From: JABDIY01 sp963751955
GTDB lineage: Bacteria > Actinomycetota > Acidimicrobiia > Acidimicrobiales > SZUA-35
DNA length: 64,000 nt
Assembly: GCA_963751955.1 (NCBI GenBank)
Contig: CAVVWM010000003.1
Coordinates: 310,001-374,000, forward strand
Direction: 5' to 3'
Part shown: piece by piece, positions 17,259-25,753 of the stretch
Position numbering within the stretch: the first letter of the stretch is position 1
How the letters are laid out: each line of letters starts with the position of its first letter
The notes under the pieces: generated by a model
The model's input: only the letters and a program-made list of their open reading frames with translations
Database searches by the model: none
What the model was told of the DNA's origin: nothing
Position numbers and translations under genes: made by a program

Positions 17259-19064
17259 CTACAGATACTGGCCGGTGGCGACCTGTTCGATCGACTTGCC
17301 GCCCTTGCTCTCGGAGCCCCCGGGGCCGATGAGAGTGCGAACGTACACGATGCGCTCACCCTTCTTGCCCGAGATCTTGGCCCAGTCATCGGGATTCGTG
17401 GTGTTCGGCAGGTCTTCCTGCTCCTTGAACTCTTGGGTGACCGACGCAAGAAGGTCCTCGGTCTTGATGCCCTTTTCGCCCTCGGCAAGGAACCGCTTGA
17501 TGGCCAACTTCTTGGACCGTCGCACGATGTTCTCGATCATGGCCCCACTACTGAAGTCGCGGAAGTACAGCACTTCCTTGTCGCCATTCTGGTAGGTGAC
17601 CTCGAGGAACCGGGTGTCGTCGTCGGTTCGATACATGAAGTCGACAGCCTTGTCCACCATGGCCACGATCGCATCGTCGCGGTGGGGAACCTTGTCGGTC
17701 TCCGAAACGTGGATTGGTAGCTCCGGTGTGAGGTAGCGATTGAAGATTGCGTGCGCTGCCTCTGGGCCAGGACGCTCGATCTTGATCTTCACATCAAGGC
17801 GGCCGGGTCGTAGAATTGCGGGGTCGATGAGATCTTCACGGTTCGACGCGCCGATTACGATCGTGTTCTTCAAGGTCTCAACACCGTCGATCTCGGCGAG
17901 AAGCTGAGGGACGATGGTGCTCTCGATATCGGAACTGATGCCGCTGCCCCGGGTTCTGAACAACGATTCCATCTCGTCGAAGAAGATGATGACGGGGATT
18001 CCCTCTTCGCTCTTCTCTCGAGCCCGCTGGAAGATGAGCCGGATCTGGCGTTCGGTCTCACCGACGTATTTGTTCAGCAGTTCTGGTCCCTTGATGTTCA
18101 GGAAGAAGCTGCGGGTCTCAGTGTCGCCGCTCTTTTCGGCAACCTTGCGAGCCAACGATGCGGCGACGGCCTTTGCGATCAGAGTCTTGCCACATCCGGG
18201 AGGGCCGTACAGAAGAATGCCCTTTGGCGCGGGCAACTCATGTTCGGTGAAGAGGTCACTGTGGAGGAACGGCAACTCCACTGCATCGGTGATCGCTTCG
18301 ATCTGTGCATCGAGTCCGCCGATGTCGCTGTAGGCGACATCGGGCACTTCTTCGAGCACGAGGTCTTCCACCTCTGACTTTGGCAACCGTTCGATCAACA
18401 ACGACGATCGGCCGTCGAGGAGCAGCGAGTCACCGGCTCGGATGTGTTCGTCGTAGAGGTGCTCGGCCAACTGGGCAACCCGCTCCTCGTCCGCTCGTCC
18501 AACGACAATTGCCCGCTTTTTGTCGGCCATCAGTTCCTTCACGGTGACCACTTCGCCGGCGGTGTCGGGATCTCGTACCATCACCACATTCAGGCTTTCG
18601 TTGAGAACCACTTCGGCCCCTCGTTGAAGTTCTGCCTCGTCAATGGCCGGGTGAACCTCGACCTTCATCTTGCGACCGCTTGTGAAGATGTCGACGGTTT
18701 CGTCGTCGTTGACCCCGATCAGGGTTCCGTAGGCCGAAGGAGGTTGGGTCAGCTTGTCGACTTCATCCCGCAGCGCACTGATCTGTTCGCGCGACTCACG
18801 AAGGGTGTAGGTGAGCTTTTCGTTCTGGTTGACCGCCTGGGACAGCTGCCCTTTGGTGTCGAGCAAGCGCTCCTCCAGGGTGCGGACTCGCTTGGGAGCG
18901 TCCTGGAGCCGACGCCGCAGTGCGACGTTCTCCTCTTCCATTCCTTTGACCTGCTCTTGAAGTTCTGCCAGGCTCGCTTCATAGCTGGCCAGTCGCTTCT
19001 CATATTCTGAAGTACTGATGGCCTGATCTCCTTGAAACCTGCGCCCAAATCGATGGGCGTTCAC
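17259..19064 (-). CDS. mpa: Proteasomal AAA+ ATPase Mpa/ARC
   Basis: Hexameric unfoldase that recognises Pup and feeds substrates to the 20S core. Order of parts: coiled coil at about 19-105 (Pup-binding), tandem OB folds at about 106-235, and an AAA domain with Walker A GPPGCGKT (287-294), Walker B IIFFDE (D363, E364) and arginine-finger region RPGRLD near 419-423. The C-terminus ends in GQYL, carrying the penultimate Tyr motif that docks into and opens the PrcA gate. Length 601 fits the family. It is upstream of dop, the standard place. Confidence 0.97.
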   Translation of the reverse strand: MNAHRFGRRFQGDQAISTSEYEKRLASYEASLAELQEQVKGMEEENVALRRRLQDAPKRVRTLEERLLDTKGQLSQAVNQNEKLTYTLRESREQISALRDEVDKLTQPPSAYGTLIGVNDDETVDIFTSGRKMKVEVHPAIDEAELQRGAEVVLNESLNVVMVRDPDTAGEVVTVKELMADKKRAIVVGRADEERVAQLAEHLYDEHIRAGDSLLLDGRSSLLIERLPKSEVEDLVLEEVPDVAYSDIGGLDAQIEAITDAVELPFLHSDLFTEHELPAPKGILLYGPPGCGKTLIAKAVAASLARKVAEKSGDTETRSFFLNIKGPELLNKYVGETERQIRLIFQRAREKSEEGIPVIIFFDEMESLFRTRGSGISSDIESTIVPQLLAEIDGVETLKNTIVIGASNREDLIDPAILRPGRLDVKIKIERPGPEAAHAIFNRYLTPELPIHVSETDKVPHRDDAIVAMVDKAVDFMYRTDDDTRFLEVTYQNGDKEVLYFRDFSSGAMIENIVRRSKKLAIKRFLAEGEKGIKTEDLLASVTQEFKEQEDLPNTTNPDDWAKISGKKGERIVYVRTLIGPGGSESKGGKSIEQVATGQYL

Positions 19065-19148
19065 CTTACGACACTACTCCGTTCACACAGGTTGGGAGAA
19101 CCGGGTTGCGCCGATCGTGCTCCATCGGCCGATATGTCCCGAAACTGA

Positions 19149-21212
19149 TCACGTGAGGGTTGCGATGAGGAAGGCAAGCACCTCGGCTTCGTCACGCCAA
19201 GCGTCGTATCTCCCGGTGGAACCGAAGTGTCCGGCACCCATTTCTGTTTTCAGGAGGATCGGCTTGGTTCCGGTGTTCATCTCTCTCAGTCGCAGCACCC
19301 ACTTGGCCGGTTCCCAGAACCGCACCCTCGGGTCGTTGAGGCCAGCGGTCACAAACATCGCCGGATAGTCGGCCTCTGTGATGTTCTCATACGGGCTATA
19401 CGACATCATCGCCCGGTAGATCGCCTCGGAATCAAGCGGATTGCCCCACTCATCCCATTCGATTTGGGTGAGTTGTTGGCTGGTGTCGATCATGGTGTTC
19501 ACAACATCTACGAATGGGACTTCGGCGACGACAGCGCCAAAGAGGGCGGGGTCTCGATTGAGTGTCGCTCCAACGAGGAGTCCACCGGCGGAACCGCCCC
19601 GAATGCCGAGCTGTTCAGGTGTGGTGAGTCCACGTTCGATCAGTTCCCGCGCGCACGTTTCGAAGTCGCTGAAGCTTCGGACCTTGTTCTCGTACTTGGC
19701 GGCCTCGTACCACGCACGGCCGAGCTCACCTCCACCTCTCACGTGCGCAATAGCGAAGGTGAAGCCACGATCAAGAAGTGACAGCCGAGCGATCGAGAAG
19801 CTGGGGTCCATGGCAGCTTCGTAGGCGCCATAGCCATAGAGCACGGCGGGATGCGGGCCTTCACCTCGATCTCGGCGCCAAACAAGAATGATCGGCACCT
19901 CGGTGCCGTCCTCGGCGGTGGCCCAGATGCGATCGGTTGCATAGGTGGCGGAATCGAAACCGCCGAGCACCGGGGTCTGCTTCAGTACGGTGCGATCCCT
20001 CGTAAGCAGATCATAGGAACACACCATCGGGGGTGTAACCATGCTGGAGTACACGTATCGGAACGCTGTCACGTCCGGTTCTGGGTTCGCCCCCGGGTAC
20101 ACGGTGCTGACCGTCTCTGGTTGGTCCATGACGTACTCCTCACCGTCATCAAGGTCCCGAATACGGAGCTGAAGAAGCCCCTTGCTCCGCTCCACGAGCA
20201 CCATGTGTTTTTTGAAGATGTCGAACCCGGCGAGAGTGACTTCATCGCGATGGGGAACCTCCTCCTCCCATGCCGACTCCGGTGGGTTGCCGGCTGCCAC
20301 AACCTCAGCGGGCGCCGAGAGCAGCCTGAAGTTCTTCGCATCCCGATTGGTGTGCATGTAGAACCGGCTCTGTTGCCCAGGCGAGGTTCTGTGGCCGATG
20401 TGGTACTCGATTCCGAACGAGCGCGGCGCAATGACAACCGGTGCGACGCTGAGATCGTCGGCGGGAATCAGGAGTATCTCGTCTGTGACGGCTGATCCGA
20501 GACCTATGTGAACGAAACTGTCATCTCGTTCTTTGCTGAGTCCAACAAAGAACTGCTGGTCCGGCTCCTCGAAAATCAGTGTGTCGCTGCCGGGGTTGGT
20601 TCCAACAACATGCCGCCAGATCTGAAACGGCCTGTGGGTGTCGTCGGGCCGCACATACAGGAACGATGTTCCATGATTGTCCCATGCAGAACCCGACATC
20701 ACACCGTCGATGTTCAGCGGCTCCGTGGTCCCGGAGTCGATGTCGAGAAGGTGAAGTCTGTAGGTCTCGTCGCCGTCGGTATCTACTCCATACAGGCACT
20801 GGGAGTGATCTCTGGAGATGTCGAAGACTCCCAGGTCGAAGTAGTCGTGACCCTCTGCCAGGGTATTCTCATCGATCAGTACTATCTCGGGACCGGGTTC
20901 ACCTCCTTGAATCGGGGCCAGCCGTCGACAGTGCGTCCCATATTGTTTGCCTTCCTCGGTTCGCCCGTAGTACTCCCATTGATCCTTCTTGATCGGAACG
21001 CTCAGGTCAGTCTCCTGAACCCTGGTCTTGATCTCGTCGAAAATGGACTCATTCAGTTCCCTCAGCGAGGAAGTGAAGTTTCTGACGTGTTCGTTCTCCG
21101 CTTCGAGGAAAGCAAGAACCTGTTGGGCGTCGGGGTTCTCCAGCCAGGCGTGGGGGTCTTCGACTCTGTCGTTCCAAAGTTCTCGTACGCGGGTTACAGG
21201 TGTGGTGCTCAC
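19149..21212 (-). CDS. ptrB: S9A prolyl oligopeptidase-family serine peptidase (oligopeptidase B-like)
   Basis: A 687-residue enzyme with an N-terminal beta-propeller and C-terminal alpha/beta hydrolase. The catalytic triad is visible: S541 in GGSAGGLL, D627 in GLNDPRV, H662 in GAGHFGS. The N-terminal EDPHAWLEN segment is typical of oligopeptidase B, which cuts short peptides after basic residues; prolyl specificity is the alternative. No signal peptide, so it is cytoplasmic and could act on peptides released by the proteasome, although that link is only positional. The divergent histidine phosphatase gene starts 181 bases away. Confidence 0.9.
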   Translation of the reverse strand: MSTTPVTRVRELWNDRVEDPHAWLENPDAQQVLAFLEAENEHVRNFTSSLRELNESIFDEIKTRVQETDLSVPIKKDQWEYYGRTEEGKQYGTHCRRLAPIQGGEPGPEIVLIDENTLAEGHDYFDLGVFDISRDHSQCLYGVDTDGDETYRLHLLDIDSGTTEPLNIDGVMSGSAWDNHGTSFLYVRPDDTHRPFQIWRHVVGTNPGSDTLIFEEPDQQFFVGLSKERDDSFVHIGLGSAVTDEILLIPADDLSVAPVVIAPRSFGIEYHIGHRTSPGQQSRFYMHTNRDAKNFRLLSAPAEVVAAGNPPESAWEEEVPHRDEVTLAGFDIFKKHMVLVERSKGLLQLRIRDLDDGEEYVMDQPETVSTVYPGANPEPDVTAFRYVYSSMVTPPMVCSYDLLTRDRTVLKQTPVLGGFDSATYATDRIWATAEDGTEVPIILVWRRDRGEGPHPAVLYGYGAYEAAMDPSFSIARLSLLDRGFTFAIAHVRGGGELGRAWYEAAKYENKVRSFSDFETCARELIERGLTTPEQLGIRGGSAGGLLVGATLNRDPALFGAVVAEVPFVDVVNTMIDTSQQLTQIEWDEWGNPLDSEAIYRAMMSYSPYENITEADYPAMFVTAGLNDPRVRFWEPAKWVLRLREMNTGTKPILLKTEMGAGHFGSTGRYDAWRDEAEVLAFLIATLT

Positions 21213-21392
21213 TACCGCTCAGTCTGCCCTTCTACGCACGGGTTCAGCCGCCCACAGCCAAGGACCCGTACGGTTCTGAACCGCGTTGACCGCACATCTC
21301 GAGGTCCTCAAGCATGCCGCTCTTGGAACACCGGTGTCGGCCCATGGCCCCGATCTCGCCAGCCCGCCTGACTTCGAGCCCGAATCACTACG

Positions 21393-22093
21393 GTGAAACC
21401 GATGGTCAAGACGTATCCACAGACTGAGTTCTCTCCGCCACCAGGCTCCACTCGTCTCGTCTTGATCCGCCATGGACAATCGGTACCCCTCGTTGGGAAT
21501 GAGACGTTCGCGCTCGTCGGCGGCCACGGTGACCCGCATCTGTCGCCCAGGGGTGTGATGCAGGCAGAGCGGGTAGCGGAGCGCCTCCTCGGTGAGCACA
21601 TATCGGCGATCTACGCATCAAGTCTCACCCGCACACAGCAGACGGCAGCCCCACTGGCAACGCGTTGCGAACTGGAAGTCCGAATCGAACCCGATCTACG
21701 GGAGGTTCTTCTCGGGGTGGGAGAAGGGGGGCGGTTTCGAATCATGGTGGAAGAGGAACATCCGGCTGTGGCGGCGGTTCGAGCATCCAAGGATTGGGGA
21801 GAGATTCCGGGGGCGGAGACCAATTTGGAGTTGACCGATCGCGTCGTGGTGCGCTCGAGCGGATTCACTCCATACACCGGAACGAGGCGGTTGCCATTTT
21901 CTGCCATGGCGGTGTGATCGGAGCCGTCGTTGGCCACGCGTTGAGCGTTAACCCGTTCCGGATGTCGGGAGCCAGGAACGGATCGATCACCGAAGTCGTG
22001 CGAACCCCCACCGACTGGGTTCTTCGTAGCTTCAACGACGCCGGTCACATCGGGTCGCTTTTCTCAGACGATGACCCCTGCGACCTCGGATAA
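21393..22093 (+). CDS. Histidine phosphatase superfamily protein (single frame change)
   Basis: Phosphoglycerate-mutase-like phosphatase. The RHG motif is in TRLVLIRHGQSVPL, with LSPRGVMQAERVAERL and YASSLTRTQQTAAPLA following. The frame ends at 21917 after LTDRVVV; from about 21848 another frame gives GALERIHSIHRNEAVAIF and CHGGVIGAVVG, which carries the second catalytic His, and continues to a TAA at 22093. One inserted base near 21848 yields a complete domain of about 233 residues. Substrate is unknown. The start may be the GTG at 21393 or the ATG at 21402. Confidence 0.87.
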
Positions 22094-22168
22094 GGCCATG
22101 CAGACCTTTGCCCATTCAGTCACTCTGGGTGGGCGCGGCACCCTTATGAGTCAGACCCTCCCGGCTCT

Positions 22169-22183
22169 GGCATTTCGAATGCC
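22169..22183 (+). terminator. Short hairpin between phosphatase and GGDEF genes
   Basis: GGCATTTCGAATGCC is a perfect 6-bp stem with a 3-base loop followed by CTAGTTT. It is a weak candidate for a terminator of the phosphatase transcript; the T stretch is short. Confidence 0.3.
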
Positions 22184-22213
22184 CTAGTTTGGGGGTCGAG
22201 ACACGGAGAGAAC

Positions 22214-23662
22214 GTGGCGGAGAAATTCTGGACGAGGCGAGTTGAGGCGGCGGCTACGACACTTCTAGGCGCGTCCGCGCTGCTTGCCCTACTCAGTCTC
22301 GTCTTCGGCGACCGGACCACGTCGGAACGAAGAACGCTTGCCGTCATCGGCATCGTTTTGGTCGTATCCGGAGCAGCCACCCTGATGACGGGCATCATCA
22401 GTAGAAATCCAACCTTCCGGTTGCTACCCCCGGTTCTGGTAGCAATCGCCACAGCCGCCGCCGTTCTCTTCGGTGGCATCGTCGACACCGCAGCCGGTGT
22501 CGTCGGGCTCACGCTGATCTGCAGTTTCATTCTCGTCTACGTCGGGTTTGTCTCACCGCCCGGGCTTGCACTTGCCGCCGCACCTCTGGTTTTGGTACTG
22601 CTGCTTCTCGCCCGTGAGGCGGACCGCCAAAGCATCACGCTGGCGCTGCCGATCGTGGCAGTCCCAGCTCTTGCGCTGCTGGCCGAGCTCGTTTCGTACC
22701 TAACCACCAAGACAACCGAAGTTGGAGACCGAAACGATCGGCGACTCGCAGAACTCGACCGCCTCAGCGGGGTTCTGAAACAGTTTCGTAGACCTTCCAC
22801 GCTCCCGGAAGCGGCCACTCAGATCGCTGACGCAGCGTTGGACTCGTTCGGGGCCCAGCGAGCAACAGTGGTCTTGCGTGATGCTGCAGGAGATATCTTC
22901 ACCGTGACCCAGGGGGCCACGGTCAACGCAGTTCCCGAAGCAACGACCGCCAAGCTAATCGCCGACGCGGTGAGCGGCTCGGACCCTCTGATGGTCACCA
23001 CCGATCGTCACGGCCGAATTCTTCTGATTCCCTTGCCAACCGACGACGGAACTCCCGCTGGGGTGGTCCTGATGCATCCGGTGAAATCGGTCGACCAAGA
23101 CTTCGTGATCGACATGGCATGCATCTTTCAGAACAGCGTCTCGATCGCCATCGGCCATCTGTATGTCATCGACCAGTTGCACCGAAGGGCACTGATCGAT
23201 CCCCTCACCGATCTCGGCAATCGCCGCCATGCCGACCGACTCCTTCGATCCCTGGCCGCTGGCGATGCAGTGGTGTTGCTTGATCTGGATGGCTTCAAAT
23301 CTGTCAACGACACGATGGGCCATGCAGCAGGCGACGAAGAGTTGCGAATGCTCAGCAAGCACCTGAAGGCGACACTTCGTGACAGCGATACAAGTGCACG
23401 GCTCGGCGGAGATGAGTTCCTGATCGTGGCTCGCCAGGCGTTTGCCGATCCACTCACGGTGGCTGAACGTGTCGTCGTCGGCTGGGCAGAGACCGCTGAC
23501 CACACCACTTTGAGCGCTGGCGTTGCGCTCCACCATGAGGGTGCCACAAGCGCCGAGACTCTGGATCTTGCCGACCGAGCGTTGATCGAAGCAAAGGGTA
23601 TGGGCAAGAATCGGGCGCTGCTGGCCAATCCGTTCATCGAAGTAGAGCCGGACCACTCCTGA
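22214..23662 (+). CDS. Membrane diguanylate cyclase with GAF-like and GGDEF domains
   Basis: Makes cyclic di-GMP from GTP. About five to six membrane spans occupy residues 15-170, then a coiled linker, a GAF-like domain at about 190-325 and a GGDEF domain at about 335-475. The active-site motif is intact (ARLGGDEF, residues 398-402), and RDSD five residues before it is an inhibitory I-site. DLDGFKSVNDTMGHAAGD matches the substrate-binding segment. A GGAGAG ribosome site precedes the GTG at 22214. It stands alone, without an adjacent effector. Confidence 0.93.
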   Translation: MAEKFWTRRVEAAATTLLGASALLALLSLVFGDRTTSERRTLAVIGIVLVVSGAATLMTGIISRNPTFRLLPPVLVAIATAAAVLFGGIVDTAAGVVGLTLICSFILVYVGFVSPPGLALAAAPLVLVLLLLAREADRQSITLALPIVAVPALALLAELVSYLTTKTTEVGDRNDRRLAELDRLSGVLKQFRRPSTLPEAATQIADAALDSFGAQRATVVLRDAAGDIFTVTQGATVNAVPEATTAKLIADAVSGSDPLMVTTDRHGRILLIPLPTDDGTPAGVVLMHPVKSVDQDFVIDMACIFQNSVSIAIGHLYVIDQLHRRALIDPLTDLGNRRHADRLLRSLAAGDAVVLLDLDGFKSVNDTMGHAAGDEELRMLSKHLKATLRDSDTSARLGGDEFLIVARQAFADPLTVAERVVVGWAETADHTTLSAGVALHHEGATSAETLDLADRALIEAKGMGKNRALLANPFIEVEPDHS

Positions 23663-23678
23663 GCTAACTCGGTCAGGC

Positions 23679-24608
23679 TCAAAAGTGATCGGCTAGGGCC
23701 GAGCTGATTCGTTGAACGCTGACGTCGACGAGTTGTTGGAGCCGGCCCTCGGTTCGACGTTGTGCAAGCAGCAAGACTGCCAGGCCTGGGACGATCATCG
23801 CAGCCCTGTACCGGTCCCACGTCTCGTCGAAACTCCGGTTCATTCGAACGGCGTAACGTTCGACCAGGTCGATTTCGCACGATCGCCGAACGCGGGGCGT
23901 CATGCTGGTGGCGGTGAGCCACGCCAGGTCAGCCTCGCCCGCCTGAATCGCAATCTGTTGCCAGTCGAAGAGCTTGACTTCAGGTCCGATCACCAGGTTG
24001 TCCGCTCGAGGATCGCCATGACACACAACTGGATCTTGCAGGGATCCAAATCGGTCAATTCGTTGCTGGCGGCCTGCGAGCAGCCTTTGAAAGAGCTCGG
24101 CCTCGGCAACAAGTTCCAAGCCGTCCAACAGTGATTGGGGATCGAATCCCATCGGCGTGATCGAGCGCACACCGAGCTCCCTGGCCAGACGCACGGAGAG
24201 GTTGGTGTGACATTGAATGATCGCATCGACGATCGCCATGGCTTGCATTGGCCCTAGCCCGTCGAGCTGATCGACCGACTCACACTCGGAGAGGTCCTCC
24301 AGCACGAATGCGGGACCAGATTGAAGATCGATCACTCCATGGCACAACGGGACCGGCAGCTCGGGATTCAGAAGACGTCGGTAGGCAACTCGCTCTCGAT
24401 CGTAGGCACCACTGGCTCTCGCAGCGTCTCCGTTGGGCCCGGATCGAGGGAGTTTCACAGCGACGGAACGATCGGGCGACGAGACTCTGTACACGTAGGA
24501 GAAGACCCCGCGACCGGCACTGATCAGCTCAGCGTGGACGTCTGCGGGCATCGATGCCACATCCACCGCAAGGGCTCGCGCCAGGTCTTCTCGATCGCTT
24601 GCTTCCAT
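23679..24608 (-). CDS. APH/ecdysteroid-kinase-like phosphotransferase
   Basis: A 309-residue kinase-fold protein. The catalytic loop CHGDPRADNL (HGDxRxDN) and the metal-binding LFDWQ are clear, and SYVYRVSSPDRSVAVKLPR gives the ATP-binding strand and lysine. The family includes aminoglycoside phosphotransferases, choline and sugar kinases; the substrate cannot be told here and a resistance role is not implied. It is divergent from the MerR regulator gene with 129 bases between them. Confidence 0.82.
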   Translation of the reverse strand: MEASDREDLARALAVDVASMPADVHAELISAGRGVFSYVYRVSSPDRSVAVKLPRSGPNGDAARASGAYDRERVAYRRLLNPELPVPLCHGVIDLQSGPAFVLEDLSECESVDQLDGLGPMQAMAIVDAIIQCHTNLSVRLARELGVRSITPMGFDPQSLLDGLELVAEAELFQRLLAGRQQRIDRFGSLQDPVVCHGDPRADNLVIGPEVKLFDWQQIAIQAGEADLAWLTATSMTPRVRRSCEIDLVERYAVRMNRSFDETWDRYRAAMIVPGLAVLLLAQRRTEGRLQQLVDVSVQRISSALADHF

Positions 24609-24652
24609 CGTCCCCCTATGTGACGATTTGACTACTAGTTGCGGCCATCGGG

Positions 24653-24682
24653 TTGACCAGCTTTCTCCCCCGAGCGTACTGT
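24653..24682 (+). promoter_or_regulatory. Candidate promoter of the MerR gene
   Basis: TTGACC (24653-24658) and TACTGT (24677-24682) are separated by 18 bases, a reasonable primary sigma-factor promoter upstream of the MerR regulator gene. The -10 box is imperfect. Confidence 0.35.
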
Positions 24683-24711
24683 CGGTTCAACGCCGGTTCA
24701 CACTGTGGTAA

Positions 24712-24725
24712 TTACATCGATGTAA
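24712..24725. promoter_or_regulatory. Perfect 14-bp palindrome, candidate MerR operator
   Basis: TTACATCGATGTAA is a perfect palindrome ending in the AAGGAG ribosome site of the regulator gene at 24738. Its position and symmetry fit a site for autoregulation by that protein or another dimeric regulator. I did not find a second copy in the other intergenic regions I read. Confidence 0.5.
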
Positions 24726-24737
24726 GGAGTCTGGTTC

Positions 24738-25229
24738 ATGTCAGTCAAGGAGCATTACAGCGGAAAGAAGGCGGCCGAGATTGTCGGTATCAGCTACCGC
24801 CAGCTCGACTACTGGGCCCGTACCGATCTGATCAAGCCATCGGTGAGCGAAGCGGCTGGCTCGGGATCCCGTCGGGCATACAGCTACAAGGATCTTCTGG
24901 AGCTCAAGATCATCAAGACGTTGCTCGACGCTGGCCTGAAGTTGGAGATGGTCCGGGACGTCTTCGACTACCTTCGCGATCAACTCGCAACTGACGTCAC
25001 CTCAGCCAATCTCGTCATCAATGGCAATCGCTCGGTGGTGGTACAGAATGGTGATGACCTCATCGACATCCTCAAGGCGGGACAGGGCGTGCTCAATATT
25101 CTGCCCTTGTCAGGGGTCAAGAACGAGGTCGACAGTGCGATTGTGGAGTTACACCCGGTTGAGGTGGAGGAGTCCCCGCGAAACGATCCGCGACGGCCGT
25201 TTCGCCCAACCACCGCTATGAACAACTGA
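24738..25229 (+). CDS. MerR-family transcriptional regulator (Rv1830-like)
   Basis: A 163-residue protein with an N-terminal MerR winged helix (SGKKAAEIVGISYRQLDYWA, then the RRAYSYKDLLELKIIKTLL wing and helix). The C-terminal part, with LVINGNRSVVVQNGDDLIDI, is a small beta domain rather than a metal-binding loop; no cysteine pair is present. It resembles the MerR protein next to the Rv1829 nuclease in mycobacteria, and the same partners lie just downstream, convergent with a 16-base gap. AAGGAG ribosome site 8 bases before the ATG. Confidence 0.9.
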   Translation: MSVKEHYSGKKAAEIVGISYRQLDYWARTDLIKPSVSEAAGSGSRRAYSYKDLLELKIIKTLLDAGLKLEMVRDVFDYLRDQLATDVTSANLVINGNRSVVVQNGDDLIDILKAGQGVLNILPLSGVKNEVDSAIVELHPVEVEESPRNDPRRPFRPTTAMNN

Positions 25230-25245
25230 GGCGGCCAGTCCCTGA

Positions 25246-25743
25246 TCAGGTTTGGAAATCCTCAGGGTTCACCTCGTCGAGGAACTTGCGTAGCTCTTCG
25301 ACCATGTTGTCCTCGTCGGCAACCTCTTCCTCTTCTTCGTCGACGAACCCAACTTCTTCGATGAGTTCAGCCTCGGCGAAGATCGGGATCTTGGCCCGGA
25401 CGGCGAGAGCGACGGCATCGGAGGGGCGAGCTGAGAAGACAGATTCGGTCCCCTCGGACGTCCGAACCACGAGGTCAGCGTAGAAGGTCCCATCCACCAA
25501 CTTGGTGACAATGACCTTGTCGAATGTCGCTCCAAGGCCAGCGACCACATCGAGAAACAGATCGTGGGTCATCGGGCGTGCCGTTGCCGTCTCGGAGATG
25601 GCGAGGTCGATCGCGTGGGCTTCGGGGCCACCGATGAAGATAGGTAGCGAGCGACGCCCGCCCTCGAGCTCCCGCAGAATCAGAACCGGTGTTGTGGCTG
25701 GCATTCGAACCTTGACTCCAACCAGCTCCATCTCCACTGCCAT
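25246..25743 (-). CDS. Bifunctional nuclease family protein (DUF151)
   Basis: About 165 residues from the ATG at 25743. The DUF151 signature is visible: MELVGVKVRMPATTPVLIL, then LPIFIGGPEAHAIDLAI and ARPSDAVALAVRAKIPIF. Plant relatives have RNase and DNase activity; the bacterial role is not settled. The C-terminal tail is strongly acidic (VDEEEEEVADED). It is the last gene of the SRAP-to-nuclease operon, 10 bases after the long MerR gene. Confidence 0.92.
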   Translation of the reverse strand: MAVEMELVGVKVRMPATTPVLILRELEGGRRSLPIFIGGPEAHAIDLAISETATARPMTHDLFLDVVAGLGATFDKVIVTKLVDGTFYADLVVRTSEGTESVFSARPSDAVALAVRAKIPIFAEAELIEEVGFVDEEEEEVADEDNMVEELRKFLDEVNPEDFQT

Positions 25744-25753
25744 GGACCTAACG

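Noticed and set aside
23679..24608. Antibiotic resistance by the APH-like gene
   Set aside because: Only the general kinase fold is visible; nothing points to aminoglycosides and the context is core genome.
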